A stretch of 64,000 nucleotides of DNA. It comes from Billgrantia gudaonensis. GTDB lineage: Bacteria > Pseudomonadota > Gammaproteobacteria > Pseudomonadales > Halomonadaceae. This document shows positions 43,493 to 51,552 of this stretch, piece after piece. The notes under the pieces were generated by a model. That model ran no database searches, was not told the DNA's origin, and was given only the letters and a program-made list of their open reading frames with translations. The stretch spans positions 142,193 to 206,192 of the forward strand of contig NZ_FNES01000007.1 of the NCBI RefSeq assembly GCF_900100195.1, in the 5' to 3' direction. Numbering within the stretch: the stretch's first letter is position 1; each line of letters starts with the position of its first letter. Position numbers and translations under genes: made by a program.

Positions 43493-44449
43493 TCACTCGG
43501 CCAGATCGCCGACGGTGACGGTGCCCCGCTCGGCCAGCTGAATGGGACGGGCGTCGTCCCGAGTCCAGGCGGCCATGGAGCCGTCGTACATGGTGGCGTT
43601 GTCCATGCCGCCCACCTCGCTGAGCTGGAACCAGCCGCTGGCGGCCCAGTGACCGGTGTTGCAGAAGGCCACGGTGGGGGCCTCCGGGTCCAGTCCCAGC
43701 GCCTCGATGTTCGCTTTCAGCGTTTCGGGCTCCAGATAGTAGGCGCCGTCGCGTTCCACCAGTGCGCCGTCGTGGGGCAGGTTGACCGAGCCCGGGATGG
43801 TGCCGGGGACGCGTGCCGCAGGCGATTGGGTCTCGCCAGCGAAGAAGGCCGGCGGTCGGGCGTCGACCAGCTGTTCGCCGGCCTCGCGGGCTGCCTCCAC
43901 GTCTTCCGTGGTGGCCAGTAATGCCTCGCGCAGATCGCCTTCGAAATCGGCGGCCATTGGGGGCTCCGCCGCCCCGCTGGCGATCTCGTGGCCCTGTGCC
44001 TCCCAGCCGGCAAAGCCGCCGTTGAGCACCGTCACCTCGTCGTGGCCCAGCGCCTTGAAGGTCCAGTAGACCCGGGCGGCACTGCCGAAGTCGGTGGGGC
44101 CGGTGCCGGCGGATACCACGACCACGGTGTCGCCGTTGTCGATGCCCAGCCCGCCGATCAGCGTCTTGAGGTCGTCGACGGCGGGCATCAGGCCAGCGAC
44201 GCCGTCGCGCTCTTCGCGCCAGCCGTCGTCGGTATAGCTGCTGTAGCGGCTGCCGGGGATGCGCGCCGCCTCGAAGGCGTCTCGGTCGCCGCCGTCGTCG
44301 ATGCTGGAGCGCACGTCCAGCACCACCAGGTCGTCGTTGCCCAGTTGCTCCTCGAGCCAGTCGGCTTCGACCAGCGGGCTGGGGTGCATGGCCAGGGCCG
44401 GGCCGGCAAAGGCCAGGCCGCCGGCCGCCAGTAACAGGTGGTATTTCAT
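43493..44449 (-). CDS. exported tandem-rhodanese sulfurtransferase, YnjE/SseA-like
   Basis: A 318-residue protein with a signal peptide (MKYHLLLAAGGLAFAGPALA) and two rhodanese domains. The active cysteine is Cys 263 in AFCNTGHWAA of the second domain; the first domain has serine at the equivalent place (VVSAGTGPTDFG) and is structural. This is the usual arrangement of thiosulfate or mercaptopyruvate sulfurtransferases. E. coli YnjE, also exported, is encoded with YnjA and the YnjBCD transporter; relatives of all these lie within 14 kb here, which favours a YnjE-like role. Confidence 0.85.
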   Translation of the reverse strand: MKYHLLLAAGGLAFAGPALAMHPSPLVEADWLEEQLGNDDLVVLDVRSSIDDGGDRDAFEAARIPGSRYSSYTDDGWREERDGVAGLMPAVDDLKTLIGGLGIDNGDTVVVVSAGTGPTDFGSAARVYWTFKALGHDEVTVLNGGFAGWEAQGHEIASGAAEPPMAADFEGDLREALLATTEDVEAAREAGEQLVDARPPAFFAGETQSPAARVPGTIPGSVNLPHDGALVERDGAYYLEPETLKANIEALGLDPEAPTVAFCNTGHWAASGWFQLSEVGGMDNATMYDGSMAAWTRDDARPIQLAERGTVTVGDLAE

Positions 44450-44604
44450 GGGGTGCGAACCTCCTTCGTCAGGGGTAACACGATGCTAGGCCTGCCTCGC
44501 TCGACAGGGCAATGCACCGGCAAGAATCCTTTCTGTCGCTAACATTCCGCCAAGGAATAAAGAACCGGCACCGGTATGCCCGATGCCGGTGTTTCCGGCA
44601 ACCC

Positions 44605-45174
44605 TCAGCCCTGCCAGGCGTGGCCGGCGAAGGCGTCGTCCAGCTCGGGATGGTTGAGGTGATTGGAATAGTTGGAGAGCGTCTTGACCGCCAGGGCCAG
44701 CACGATCTGCAGCACTTGCCGTTCCTCGAAGCCGGCCGCCAGGAAGGCTTCCACGTCGGCCTGGCCGGGCTTGCCGCGAGTCTCGAACATCACCCGGGTG
44801 AATTCGCTGAGTGCGGCCAGGCGTTCGTCGGGAATCGCCTTTCCCGCACGGATTGCCTCGAGTACGTCGGCCGGCACCTGGGACATCTTGTCGGCGAGCA
44901 TGCTGTGGGCGGACATGCAGTAGCTGCAGCCGTTGAGATGGCTGATGGTCAAGAACACCACTTCCTGCTCGGGGGGCGTGAAGCCGGAGTCCTGGCGAAA
45001 GAGGTCGTAGCCGTGAAGGTAGGTGTCCAGCACGCCCGGGGCCTTGGCCATGCCTTGGTACATGTTGGGCACGAAACCGAGCTTGGCGTTGGCCTGCTCG
45101 AGCAGGGGCTTGGCCTTGGCATCGGCCGTTTCCAGGGTTTGCGGGGCGAGTTTCAGTTGATATTCCGCTGACAT
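44605..45174 (-). CDS. carboxymuconolactone decarboxylase/AhpD-like protein (YnjA-like)
   Basis: A 189-residue alpha-helical protein with the AhpD core motif CSYCMSAHS (Cys 83, Cys 86, His 90), a redox-active CxxC plus proton-relay histidine. Such proteins act as alkylhydroperoxidase-like reductants. The start MSAEYQLKLA has GAGGAG 8 nt upstream. The TetR-type gene ends 80 bp upstream on the same strand, and the intervening DNA contains a possible operator. E. coli YnjA is of the same family. Confidence 0.85.
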   Translation of the reverse strand: MSAEYQLKLAPQTLETADAKAKPLLEQANAKLGFVPNMYQGMAKAPGVLDTYLHGYDLFRQDSGFTPPEQEVVFLTISHLNGCSYCMSAHSMLADKMSQVPADVLEAIRAGKAIPDERLAALSEFTRVMFETRGKPGQADVEAFLAAGFEERQVLQIVLALAVKTLSNYSNHLNHPELDDAFAGHAWQG

Positions 45175-45212
45175 GGTGTCGTCTCCTCGTTGATGGCGAG
45201 TGCTTTGCACCC

Positions 45213-45236
45213 TTTATGGAATGAATGGTTCATAAA
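45213..45236. promoter_or_regulatory. candidate TetR operator before the AhpD-like gene
   Basis: TTTATG, 12 bp, CATAAA form an inverted repeat in the 80-bp gap between the TetR-type gene and the AhpD-like gene. A different near-palindrome, TACCGATCGTTC (45859-45870), precedes the TetR-type gene. Either could be the regulator's site. Confidence 0.35.
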
Positions 45237-45254
45237 AGGCAAAAAAAAGTGGCC

Positions 45255-45845
45255 TCATTGGCGCAGCGTTTGCAGCAGCAGTTCCACGGTTTGCTCGGCC
45301 TGCGCCGGGGCGATACCGCTCTTGAGCAGCGTTCTCAGCCCGGCCATGCCCAGCGTCAGGTAGTGGGCCAGCGCCCGGGCGTCGCGATCGGCGGCGACGT
45401 CCCCCTCGGCTTGCGCCCTCGACACCGCTTGATAGAACAGCTCGGTGATGGCGGCCACGCTCTGCGCGGCATGCTGGGAAGGGAGACCTTCGCGTTGCCC
45501 TAGCTCACTGGCCGAGTTGAAGATCAGACATCCCAGTGCGGCACGTTCGGTTCCCGCACAGGCGCCGGTTTCGCGAAACAACCCCTCCACGAAGGCCAGG
45601 CCGCTGGGGGCGGTGTCGAGCTGACGGTGCAGCCGCGACATCAGGCCGTCCCGATAGCGGCGCAGCGCTTCCAGAAAGAGCTGCTCCTTGCTGCCGAACG
45701 CCTGATAGAGGCTGCTGCGCGAGATGGCCATGGCGTCGAGCAACTCACGCATCGAGGTGGCCTGGTAGCCGTGTGACCAGAAGGTCTCCATCGCGGCGTT
45801 GATGGCTCGGTCGGGATCGAAGGCAAGAGGGCGTCCGCGTGTCAT
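45255..45845 (-). CDS. TetR/AcrR-family regulator
   Basis: A 196-residue repressor-type protein. The N-terminal helix-turn-helix is AAMETFWSHGYQATSMRELL, then AISRSSLYQAFGSKEQLFLE, the typical TetR signature. The C-terminal ligand domain includes GCLIFNSASELGQ, resembling the TetR_C_16/AcuR-like subgroup that answers electrophiles. It probably controls the AhpD-like gene downstream on the same strand. The ribosome site before ATG is poor (AGGG close to the start). Confidence 0.85.
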   Translation of the reverse strand: MTRGRPLAFDPDRAINAAMETFWSHGYQATSMRELLDAMAISRSSLYQAFGSKEQLFLEALRRYRDGLMSRLHRQLDTAPSGLAFVEGLFRETGACAGTERAALGCLIFNSASELGQREGLPSQHAAQSVAAITELFYQAVSRAQAEGDVAADRDARALAHYLTLGMAGLRTLLKSGIAPAQAEQTVELLLQTLRQ

Positions 45846-45902
45846 GCCCTGAATCTAGTACCGATCGTTCCATAATTCAAGGGCCGGCTCGATCGGCCGC
45901 GA

Positions 45903-46571
45903 TCAAGACGGGCATTCGGGCGGTTCGGGCGAGGCCGAAAAACCCAACTGGGCGAACCAGGCCGTGGCGTCGACGCCGGCGTTGTCGCCGTCGCTCATCA
46001 GTGCCAGGCCGTCGATGCGGTCCGCGGCGCTGTCGAAAAGCTGGCGGTAGTCGTCAGCCACGTGGCGCACTTCCGCCACCCATTCGCCGACTCGTGCCTC
46101 GCCGCTTTGCAGTGCCAGCAGGTGAGCGCGCTCGGTGAAGGCGTTGGGCCAGTCGCTGCCGGCCGGCTGGGCGGAGGCCCATACGTAGTTGATCGACTGC
46201 ACCTGCCAGGGCAGTAGCCCCGTCTTGCGCGCCACGTAGACCCGTGCCGGGTAGTCGTCTCCGCTCTTGGTGGTCTCGTCGAGCCCCTCGTGAACGTTCG
46301 AGACTTTCCAGCACCAGTGCAGGTAAGGCGTGGCGTCGAGATCGATCTCGCGCTCCAGGTACTTCGCCGAGGCTTGCTGGCGTGCGCGGGCTTCGAGCAC
46401 CTGGCTTGCGTCGCGCTCGACGAGGCGGTAGGCGGTTTCTCCCTCGAACGAGCGCGTCGGCCAGTCGAGGATGTCCTGGGGAGCGAAGGTCAGGTCGTTG
46501 CCGTGAGCCGGCAGACCGATGACGACGGTGAGCAGGGCGAGAGGGCGCAGGAGGCGAGGCGATGGGGACAT
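45903..46571 (-). CDS. DUF3047 family exported protein
   Basis: A 222-residue protein with signal peptide (LLRPLALLTVVIGLPAHG). The DUF3047 pattern is clear: the beta-rich LDATPYLHWCWKVSNVHEGL, the acidic GDDYPARVYVARKTGLLPW and QSINYVWASAQPAGSDWPNA. Family function is unknown; members are periplasmic and often lie near sulfur or redox genes. It is divergent from the ligase gene with 178 bp between them. Confidence 0.8.
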   Translation of the reverse strand: MSPSPRLLRPLALLTVVIGLPAHGNDLTFAPQDILDWPTRSFEGETAYRLVERDASQVLEARARQQASAKYLEREIDLDATPYLHWCWKVSNVHEGLDETTKSGDDYPARVYVARKTGLLPWQVQSINYVWASAQPAGSDWPNAFTERAHLLALQSGEARVGEWVAEVRHVADDYRQLFDSAADRIDGLALMSDGDNAGVDATAWFAQLGFSASPEPPECPS

Positions 46572-46749
46572 GGTCGACGCTTCTCGATAGTTGAAAGGGA
46601 GGTTTCTACCTTGGTGGTCATGAGGCGATTGACCTTACCCGTGTCAGTCGATACCGGCGCACTGACAACGGCAGTGTAAGGAAAAAACCGGCGCGACCGA
46701 CCGAATGCCACGACAATGACAAACGACAGCCTGACAGGAGGTTTCGGCC

Positions 46750-49104
46750 ATGAGCGAACAGCGCGCCCCTGGGCGGCGTTTCTGGTTATCCGGTAGACGC
46801 GATGCCGAGCAGGATCGTTTCTTTCGTGAGGCGCTGGAGCCTCGCGGTTGGCAGCCGGGAGACGAACGTGACTGGGATACCGCCTGGGTCACCGGCATGC
46901 CCGAACCCGCCCAGTTCCGTCGCGTTTCGCCACGTCGCAAGATCAACCACTTTCCCGGTAACGCCGCACTGACGGTCAAGAGCCGGCTGCATGACAGCCT
47001 GGCGACGCTGCGCGAGCGCATTCACGACGCTCACGGTGCCGACAGCGAGTTGGCTCGTCGCCTCGACTTCTTCCCGCGTGCCTACGTGATGCCGGGCGAT
47101 TACCATGCGTTGCAGGCGGCGGCCGAGGCCGATCCGACGCGCCGATGGATTCTCAAGCCCACTAACGCTTCCAAGGGCAAGGGCGTGCGCGTGCTGCGCG
47201 ACGTGGCCGAGGCGCCCCTGGCTCCGGATTGGCTGGTGCAGGAGTATCTGGCCAACCCCCATACCATCCGGGGGCACAAGTACGTGCTGCGTCTCTACGT
47301 GCTGATCGCCTCCCTCGAGCCGCTGCGCGTCTATCGCTATCGCCAGGGCTTCGCCAAGCTGGCCTCGGAGCCCTGGGATCCCGAGGATGCCGACAATCCC
47401 TACAGCCAGTTGACCAACCCCGATATCAACGCCTTGAACGACCGCGCCGAGGTGCCGGTGGAATTCATCGACCTGGATCGCTACCGCGGCTGGCTGCTCG
47501 ATCGAGGCCACGACGCCGACCGGCTGTTCTCGCGCCTCGACGATCTGGTGGCGCTCACCGCCATTGCCGGCGTCGACGCCATGCGTCGCCGCACCGACCG
47601 TGCCGGGGCCGACCCGCGCGGCTGCTACGAGCTGCTGGGTCTCGACTGCCTGGTGGACGACACCCTGAAGCCGTGGATTCTCGAGTGCAATCTCAGCCCG
47701 TCGCTGGGCATCTGTGCCGCACCGGAGAGCGGGGGGCGCGTGGAGGAGGCCGTGAAAGGCGGCTTGGTGCACGATCTCGTCAGGCTGGTCGACATTCCCG
47801 GTGATGCCGCCGACCCCGTGGCCGCTGCCAGCTCGGATTCCGGGCTGCTGATGGCCGAGGCCGAGGCGGAGCATGCCCGCGCGGGGGGCTTCGAGCGACT
47901 ACTGCCGGCGACACAGCCGATGCGCTATCTCCCCTACTTTTCGCTGCCGAGTCTTGCCGACCTGCGCCTGGCCGAGGCCGTGGCGGGAGCGCCGCTTCCC
48001 CAGCCGCACCTGCAGCGTCGTCAGGTGGCGGAGCTGGTCGAGGACGACCGGCTGGCGCTCTACGCGACTCGCACCGGTCATTACTACCGCCCCAATGACA
48101 CGGCGGCGCTGATCTGGTTGCTGGCCACCGAGGGAGTGGCCCCGGAGGCCATTGCCGAAGCGCTCGTCGAGGCAGCGAGCGGCACGACCGTGGAGCCGGA
48201 TAAGGCACGCAACGAGGTATGGGCCACCTTGGGTGAATGGTGTCGGGAAGGTCTGCTGTGTCAGCAGGGTGAAGCCCGGCCCGCCAGCGACGCCGAACCG
48301 GTGCCCGAAGCGCCGGCCGTAACGGCGGTGTCCGGTGGCGTCTATCGGCTGGCCCTGGCAGGCCGGGAGTGGGTGCTGCGAATTGCCAGCGGCTCGGCGC
48401 AAGCGCGTCTGGCGCGCTGGTTCGGCGAGAGCCTGATGCCGCTCGACGAAGACGCGGCCACACCGGCGCTGCGCGTGTTGAGCGACCCGGCCGGCTACAC
48501 CCTGGTCGAGAATGACCGGGTATTGGCGACCCGGCTCACGCTGGCGAAGCTCGGGCCGACGTTGATCGCTTGGCTGATGCGCGGTCTGGCCGACGCCGCA
48601 CGGCCGGTGGTCGATGCCGGCCTGTGGATCGATGCCGAGGGCCGCGGGGTACTGTGCCTGGACGGTGACGCGTCAGAGCCGGCGTCGTGGCCCGTTCCCG
48701 CAGACGGCACGTTCACTCGCGGCGTGCGCCTGGCTTGGCAGGGCGACGCGTCGCTTCAGGCAGAGCCGTTGGGATTGCCGCTGTCGATGGAGGCAGGGCG
48801 GCCTTCCGCCAGCCTACCGCCAGCGATACCCATCGTCGGTGTATTGTGGCAGACCGGCTCGGGCGCGCGGACGCCCCGGGCGCAGTCGGCGCTGGATGCG
48901 CTCGGCGCTCTCCTGCCGCGCATCGTCACCGCCGACGCGTCGCCGTTGTCCGCGGCAGCCGTCGCTGCCCTGCATGACTGGCTCGCGGGCACTGCCTGCG
49001 CCTCGGTGGCGCCGCCGGTTGAGGGCGCGGCCGCCGGGAACGTCGAGAATTGGCTGACAAAGAAGGCCAGTGACAGCGACGGCCCGGTCAAGGTCGCCGG
49101 CTAA
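46750..49104 (+). CDS. tubulin-tyrosine-ligase-like ATP-grasp protein fused to a PqqD-like domain
   Basis: A 784-residue cytoplasmic protein with several parts. Residues about 60-345 carry the TTL-type ATP-grasp: RKINHFPGNAALTVKSRL, the ATP lysine Lys 136 in WILKPTNASKGKGVRV, VQEYLANPHTIRGHKYVLRL, TNPDINA, and the metal ligands Glu 312 and Asn 314 in WILECNLSPSLG. Residues about 430-505 look like PqqD (YYRPNDTAALIWLLATEGVA...LGEWCREGLL), a domain that binds leader peptides. The remainder (about 530-784) is unassigned, perhaps a degenerate HPr-kinase-like domain. AGGAGG lies 8 nt upstream. The next gene encodes a peptide with a Glu/Gly tail, the obvious candidate substrate. Confidence 0.8.
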   Translation: MSEQRAPGRRFWLSGRRDAEQDRFFREALEPRGWQPGDERDWDTAWVTGMPEPAQFRRVSPRRKINHFPGNAALTVKSRLHDSLATLRERIHDAHGADSELARRLDFFPRAYVMPGDYHALQAAAEADPTRRWILKPTNASKGKGVRVLRDVAEAPLAPDWLVQEYLANPHTIRGHKYVLRLYVLIASLEPLRVYRYRQGFAKLASEPWDPEDADNPYSQLTNPDINALNDRAEVPVEFIDLDRYRGWLLDRGHDADRLFSRLDDLVALTAIAGVDAMRRRTDRAGADPRGCYELLGLDCLVDDTLKPWILECNLSPSLGICAAPESGGRVEEAVKGGLVHDLVRLVDIPGDAADPVAAASSDSGLLMAEAEAEHARAGGFERLLPATQPMRYLPYFSLPSLADLRLAEAVAGAPLPQPHLQRRQVAELVEDDRLALYATRTGHYYRPNDTAALIWLLATEGVAPEAIAEALVEAASGTTVEPDKARNEVWATLGEWCREGLLCQQGEARPASDAEPVPEAPAVTAVSGGVYRLALAGREWVLRIASGSAQARLARWFGESLMPLDEDAATPALRVLSDPAGYTLVENDRVLATRLTLAKLGPTLIAWLMRGLADAARPVVDAGLWIDAEGRGVLCLDGDASEPASWPVPADGTFTRGVRLAWQGDASLQAEPLGLPLSMEAGRPSASLPPAIPIVGVLWQTGSGARTPRAQSALDALGALLPRIVTADASPLSAAAVAALHDWLAGTACASVAPPVEGAAAGNVENWLTKKASDSDGPVKVAG

Positions 49105-49117
49105 CCGCTCAGGCATG

Positions 49118-49195
49118 GCATCGCCACGGCGATGCAGCCCGCGGTGCCGGCAGGGTGCCGGCACCGCGGTTCACTCGACATGCCCCGGCATGTCG
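49118..49195 (+). promoter_or_regulatory. three successive hairpins before the Glu-rich peptide gene
   Basis: Perfect inverted repeats follow one another: GCATCGCC/GGCGATGC (49118-49135), a 13-bp stem CCGCGGTGCCGGC/GCCGGCACCGCGG (49139-49169) and CGACATGCC/GGCATGTCG (49176-49195). None has a T-run. They could terminate most ligase transcripts, or stabilise the 5' end of a shorter message for the small peptide so that it is made in excess. Confidence 0.65.
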
Positions 49196-49223
49196 TTCAT
49201 TCGTCATCATGGAGGTCATGATC

Positions 49224-49475
49224 ATGACACTGCACGACGAGAAACGCCGCAGCTTGCTGAGTCGTCTCAGCCGTCAGCTGGGCTATACGGCACCCGCCCT
49301 GGTACTGGCTGCCAGCGGCGCGGCCTTCCAGGCGGTAGCCAGCGATGCACCGCAGGAACCCGTCTACACCAGCGGCCAGGAAGCGCCCTTGATGCTCGCG
49401 GAAGGTGGCGCCGAAGGAGAGGGTGAAGCCGAAGGAGAAGGCGAAGGTGAAGGAGAGGCCGAAGCCGAAGGCTGA
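49224..49475 (+). CDS. small exported peptide with Glu-Gly/Ala tail, candidate ligase substrate
   Basis: An 83-residue protein. Residues 1-40 form a basic twin-arginine-like leader (HDEKRRSLLSRLSRQLGYTA, then a hydrophobic stretch). Residues 60-83 are only Glu, Gly and Ala; from residue 64 to 82 every second residue is Glu. GGAGGT is 7 nt before the ATG. The first 64 residues align without gaps to the N-terminus of the cytochrome c at 57935, including YTAPAL at 21-26 and AEGGAE at 59-64. It follows the TTL/PqqD gene by 119 bp and precedes a DinB-family gene. I infer that it is a modified peptide; nothing in the sequence proves it. Confidence 0.75.
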   Translation: MTLHDEKRRSLLSRLSRQLGYTAPALVLAASGAAFQAVASDAPQEPVYTSGQEAPLMLAEGGAEGEGEAEGEGEGEGEAEAEG

Positions 49476-49499
49476 AGCCAGGCATTCCCCTTCCCCTAT

Positions 49500-49529
49500 G
49501 GCGGGAGCCGGGCAAACCGGCTTCCCGCC
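49500..49529 (+). terminator. hairpin between the peptide gene and the DinB-family gene
   Basis: A 12-bp stem (GGCGGGAGCCGG with CCGGCTTCCCGCC, one bulged base) and a 5-nt loop, 25 bp after the peptide stop. No T-run; attenuation is possible. Confidence 0.55.
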
Positions 49530-49563
49530 TGCTGCATCACCCGACAACGACGAGGAGACTGCG

Positions 49564-50136
49564 ATGCCCGTTTCCAACGCTTCACCAGCACCTGCCGTGG
49601 CGTGGCTCATCGACGAGAACCGGCAGGCGCTGTCCCAGCTGTGCGAACTCGTCGCGCGCCTCGACGCCGAAGACTATGCGCTTCCCGCCGGGGCCGATGG
49701 GCGCCATACGCTGGGCAAGCACGTGCGCCACATCATCGATCACTACGAGGCGCTGCTGGCGGGGCGTGCCGTTGGCAACGTCCTGGATTACGAGCGACGT
49801 CGCCGCGAGGCCGACCTCGAAGGCTCGCCGCGTCTGGCGGTTCGTCGCATCGAGGCCATCATGGCGGGACTGACCGAGCTTGCCGATGCAGATATCGACC
49901 AGGCATGGAGCCTTCGCTATCCGGTCGATACGCAGCGGCTTGACCTGGAGATGACCACCAGCCTGGGGCGCGAGTTGGCCTTCCTGACCAGCCATACCGT
50001 TCACCACATGGCGATCATCGGCCTGCTGGCCGAGCAGCGCGGCCATGCACTGCCCGAGGCGTTCGGGGTGCATCCTTCCACTCTTCGTCACTGGCAGCGT
50101 CAGACGTCGTCTTGGTCTTGCGTTTCCGGCGCATAG
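49564..50136 (+). CDS. DinB-family protein
   Basis: A 190-residue four-helix-bundle protein of the DinB/YfiT type. Potential metal-binding histidines appear as HTLGKHVRHIIDHYEALL near residue 45-62 and SHTVHHMAIIGLLAEQRG near 145-162. Family members are metal-dependent thiol transferases or hydrolases, mostly uncharacterised. GAGGAG is 6 nt before the ATG. It is third in line after the TTL-like ligase and the Glu-rich peptide and may belong to that system. Its end overlaps the convergent anti-sigma gene by 37 bp. Confidence 0.75.
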   Translation: MPVSNASPAPAVAWLIDENRQALSQLCELVARLDAEDYALPAGADGRHTLGKHVRHIIDHYEALLAGRAVGNVLDYERRRREADLEGSPRLAVRRIEAIMAGLTELADADIDQAWSLRYPVDTQRLDLEMTTSLGRELAFLTSHTVHHMAIIGLLAEQRGHALPEAFGVHPSTLRHWQRQTSSWSCVSGA

Positions 50137-50294
50137 CGTCGCCCGGCGTCATGCAGCAGTTCGAACTGCCGATTGCACTCGCTGCATGGGCCGCACATCG
50201 CCAGATGGAAGCGCAGCGACAGGCGCTCCCGCCAGGTGAGTGGCCGGTCGAGTCGTTGTGACATCAGCTGTGTGGCGCGGCGGCACATCATCAT
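50100..50294 (-). CDS. putative zinc-finger anti-sigma factor
   Basis: A 64-residue protein with Cys at residue 4 and the HLAMCGPCSEC segment, the HxxxCxxC of anti-sigma zinc fingers (zf-HC2). It is short and has no membrane span, as in ChrR- or RsrA-like soluble anti-sigma factors. Its start overlaps the stop of the sigma gene by 4 bp, so the pair is translationally coupled. Binding of the upstream-encoded sigma factor is inferred from motif and position. Confidence 0.75.
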   Translation of the reverse strand: MMMCRRATQLMSQRLDRPLTWRERLSLRFHLAMCGPCSECNRQFELLHDAGRRYAPETQDQDDV

Positions 50295-50914
50295 GCGCGT
50301 TCCTCCGTCAGCCAGCCCTTTTCGATGCAGGCGCGCAGTCGCAGACGAGCGCGGTGCAGGATGACCCAGCAGTTGTTTTCCTTGATGTCGAGCTCCCGGC
50401 AGATATCGTCGGTGGAGAGCCCCATCAGTTCGCGTAGCGAAAAGACGCGTGCGGCGCTGTCGGGCAGGCTGATCATGCAGGCATCGAACACTTGCCAGAA
50501 GCGCTCATTCTCGAACACCGCCTCGGGCTCGCCCCAACTGGCCGGGCGCGATGCCTCGTGCCAGCGGCCGTTCTGCTGGAACAGGCGGTCGATGGCGTCG
50601 TCGTCGTTCTCGTCCTCCAGCGGTTGCCACTGACCCTGGCGTTTCTGGGCTCGCATCAGATCGAGAATCTTGTACTTGAGAATGCCGAATACCCAGGTTT
50701 CGTAGCCGGAACGCCCTTCGAAACTATCGCCCTTGGTAATGGCGGCCTCCAGGGCATCCTGCACGGCATCCTCGGCCTGGGCGTTGTCGCGCAGGTGAAG
50801 GCGCGCAAAGGAGAGCAGGCGCGGGCGTACGGCACTCAGGCGCTGCATGCGGTCGTCCAGTGGCTCTGTAGACACGGTGGGCGCTCCTTCCCAGTGGGCG
50901 GTGAGCGTCAGCAT
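50291..50914 (-). CDS. ECF-type RNA polymerase sigma factor
   Basis: A 207-residue sigma-70 family factor. Region 2 shows RLHLRDNAQAEDAVQDALEA and GYETWVFGILKYKILDLMRA; region 4 shows LPDSAARVFSLRELMGLSTD and LDIKENNCWVILHRARLRLR. It is somewhat longer than usual because of an acidic linker (LEDENDDDAIDRLFQQ). ATG 50914 has AGAGGT 6 nt upstream and overlaps the end of the glycosyltransferase gene by 7 bp. It is the third gene of a tightly overlapping four-gene operon. Confidence 0.85.
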   Translation of the reverse strand: MLTLTAHWEGAPTVSTEPLDDRMQRLSAVRPRLLSFARLHLRDNAQAEDAVQDALEAAITKGDSFEGRSGYETWVFGILKYKILDLMRAQKRQGQWQPLEDENDDDAIDRLFQQNGRWHEASRPASWGEPEAVFENERFWQVFDACMISLPDSAARVFSLRELMGLSTDDICRELDIKENNCWVILHRARLRLRACIEKGWLTEERA

Positions 50915-51552
50915 GCCGGACCTCTCGGTTCTTCGGCAAGGCGCTCCTCGCGCTGCCAACGCTCGACGTCCTCGGGGCGGTCCACGTCCCACACCATGGC
51001 GGGGCAGGCCAGTCGCCAGCCCAGCGTCTCGATTCGCTGGCGCGTCTGGGCCATGACTCGGTCCGTCCCCCAGTCGATGCCGTCGAACAGTCGCGGTTCG
51101 GCGCGGCGCGCGCCGATCAGGGCGTAGCCGCCATCCTCGGCGGGCAGGCAGACGACGTCGGCAGTCGCCAGTGCCTGCCAGCAGCTCCGTAGCAGAGTAG
51201 GAGTGAGCACGGGACAGTCGCTGCCGACGATCAGCCCCGGCCCGCTGATGGCGGCCAGGGCATGATGCATGCGCTGGCCGAGGTCGCCCTCGGGTTGCGC
51301 TTTCCGCGCGATGCCGTGGCGGCTGACCAGCTCATGGAAAAGCGGATGGGCATGATTCAGCGCCGTCCACAGCGTGATGCATGGCGCCGGGGTGGCCTGG
51401 AGAGCCTGCTCGAGGGTGTGGCGCAGCAGGCGTTCGTGCAGGCCGGCGGCGGCCTCGGCATCCATTGACGGGATCAGCCGTGTCTTGACCCGGCCGGGCA
51501 GCGGCGCCTTGGCCAGTATGGCCAGTGGAAAGGGGCCTCGATCAGCGGACAT
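50908..51552 (-). CDS. TIGR04282-type glycosyltransferase (DUF2064)
   Basis: A 214-residue cytoplasmic nucleotide-sugar-transferase-like protein. Motifs LAILAKAPLPGRVKTRLIP, LIVGSDCPVLTP and VCLPAEDGGYALIGARR are those of the TIGR04282/DUF2064 family, in some genomes linked to arsenosugar synthesis. It overlaps the TIGR04283-type gene upstream by 11 bp and the sigma gene downstream by 7 bp. No arsenic methyltransferase or radical SAM ArsS gene is seen here, so the product sugar is unknown. Confidence 0.85.
   Translation of the reverse strand: MSADRGPFPLAILAKAPLPGRVKTRLIPSMDAEAAAGLHERLLRHTLEQALQATPAPCITLWTALNHAHPLFHELVSRHGIARKAQPEGDLGQRMHHALAAISGPGLIVGSDCPVLTPTLLRSCWQALATADVVCLPAEDGGYALIGARRAEPRLFDGIDWGTDRVMAQTRQRIETLGWRLACPAMVWDVDRPEDVERWQREERLAEEPRGPAC

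Noticed and set aside
49404..49475. Glu-rich tail as a sequencing or frameshift artefact
   Set aside because: The frame is clean from a good ribosome site, ends in a stop before a hairpin, and an independent gene (57935) carries the same motif at the same residue number.
49405..49563. Lys/Arg-rich N-terminal extension of the DinB-family protein
   Set aside because: It is the frame-shifted reading of the Glu-rich tail codons (GAAGGC read as AAG GCG etc.); ATG 49564 has GAGGAG at correct spacing.
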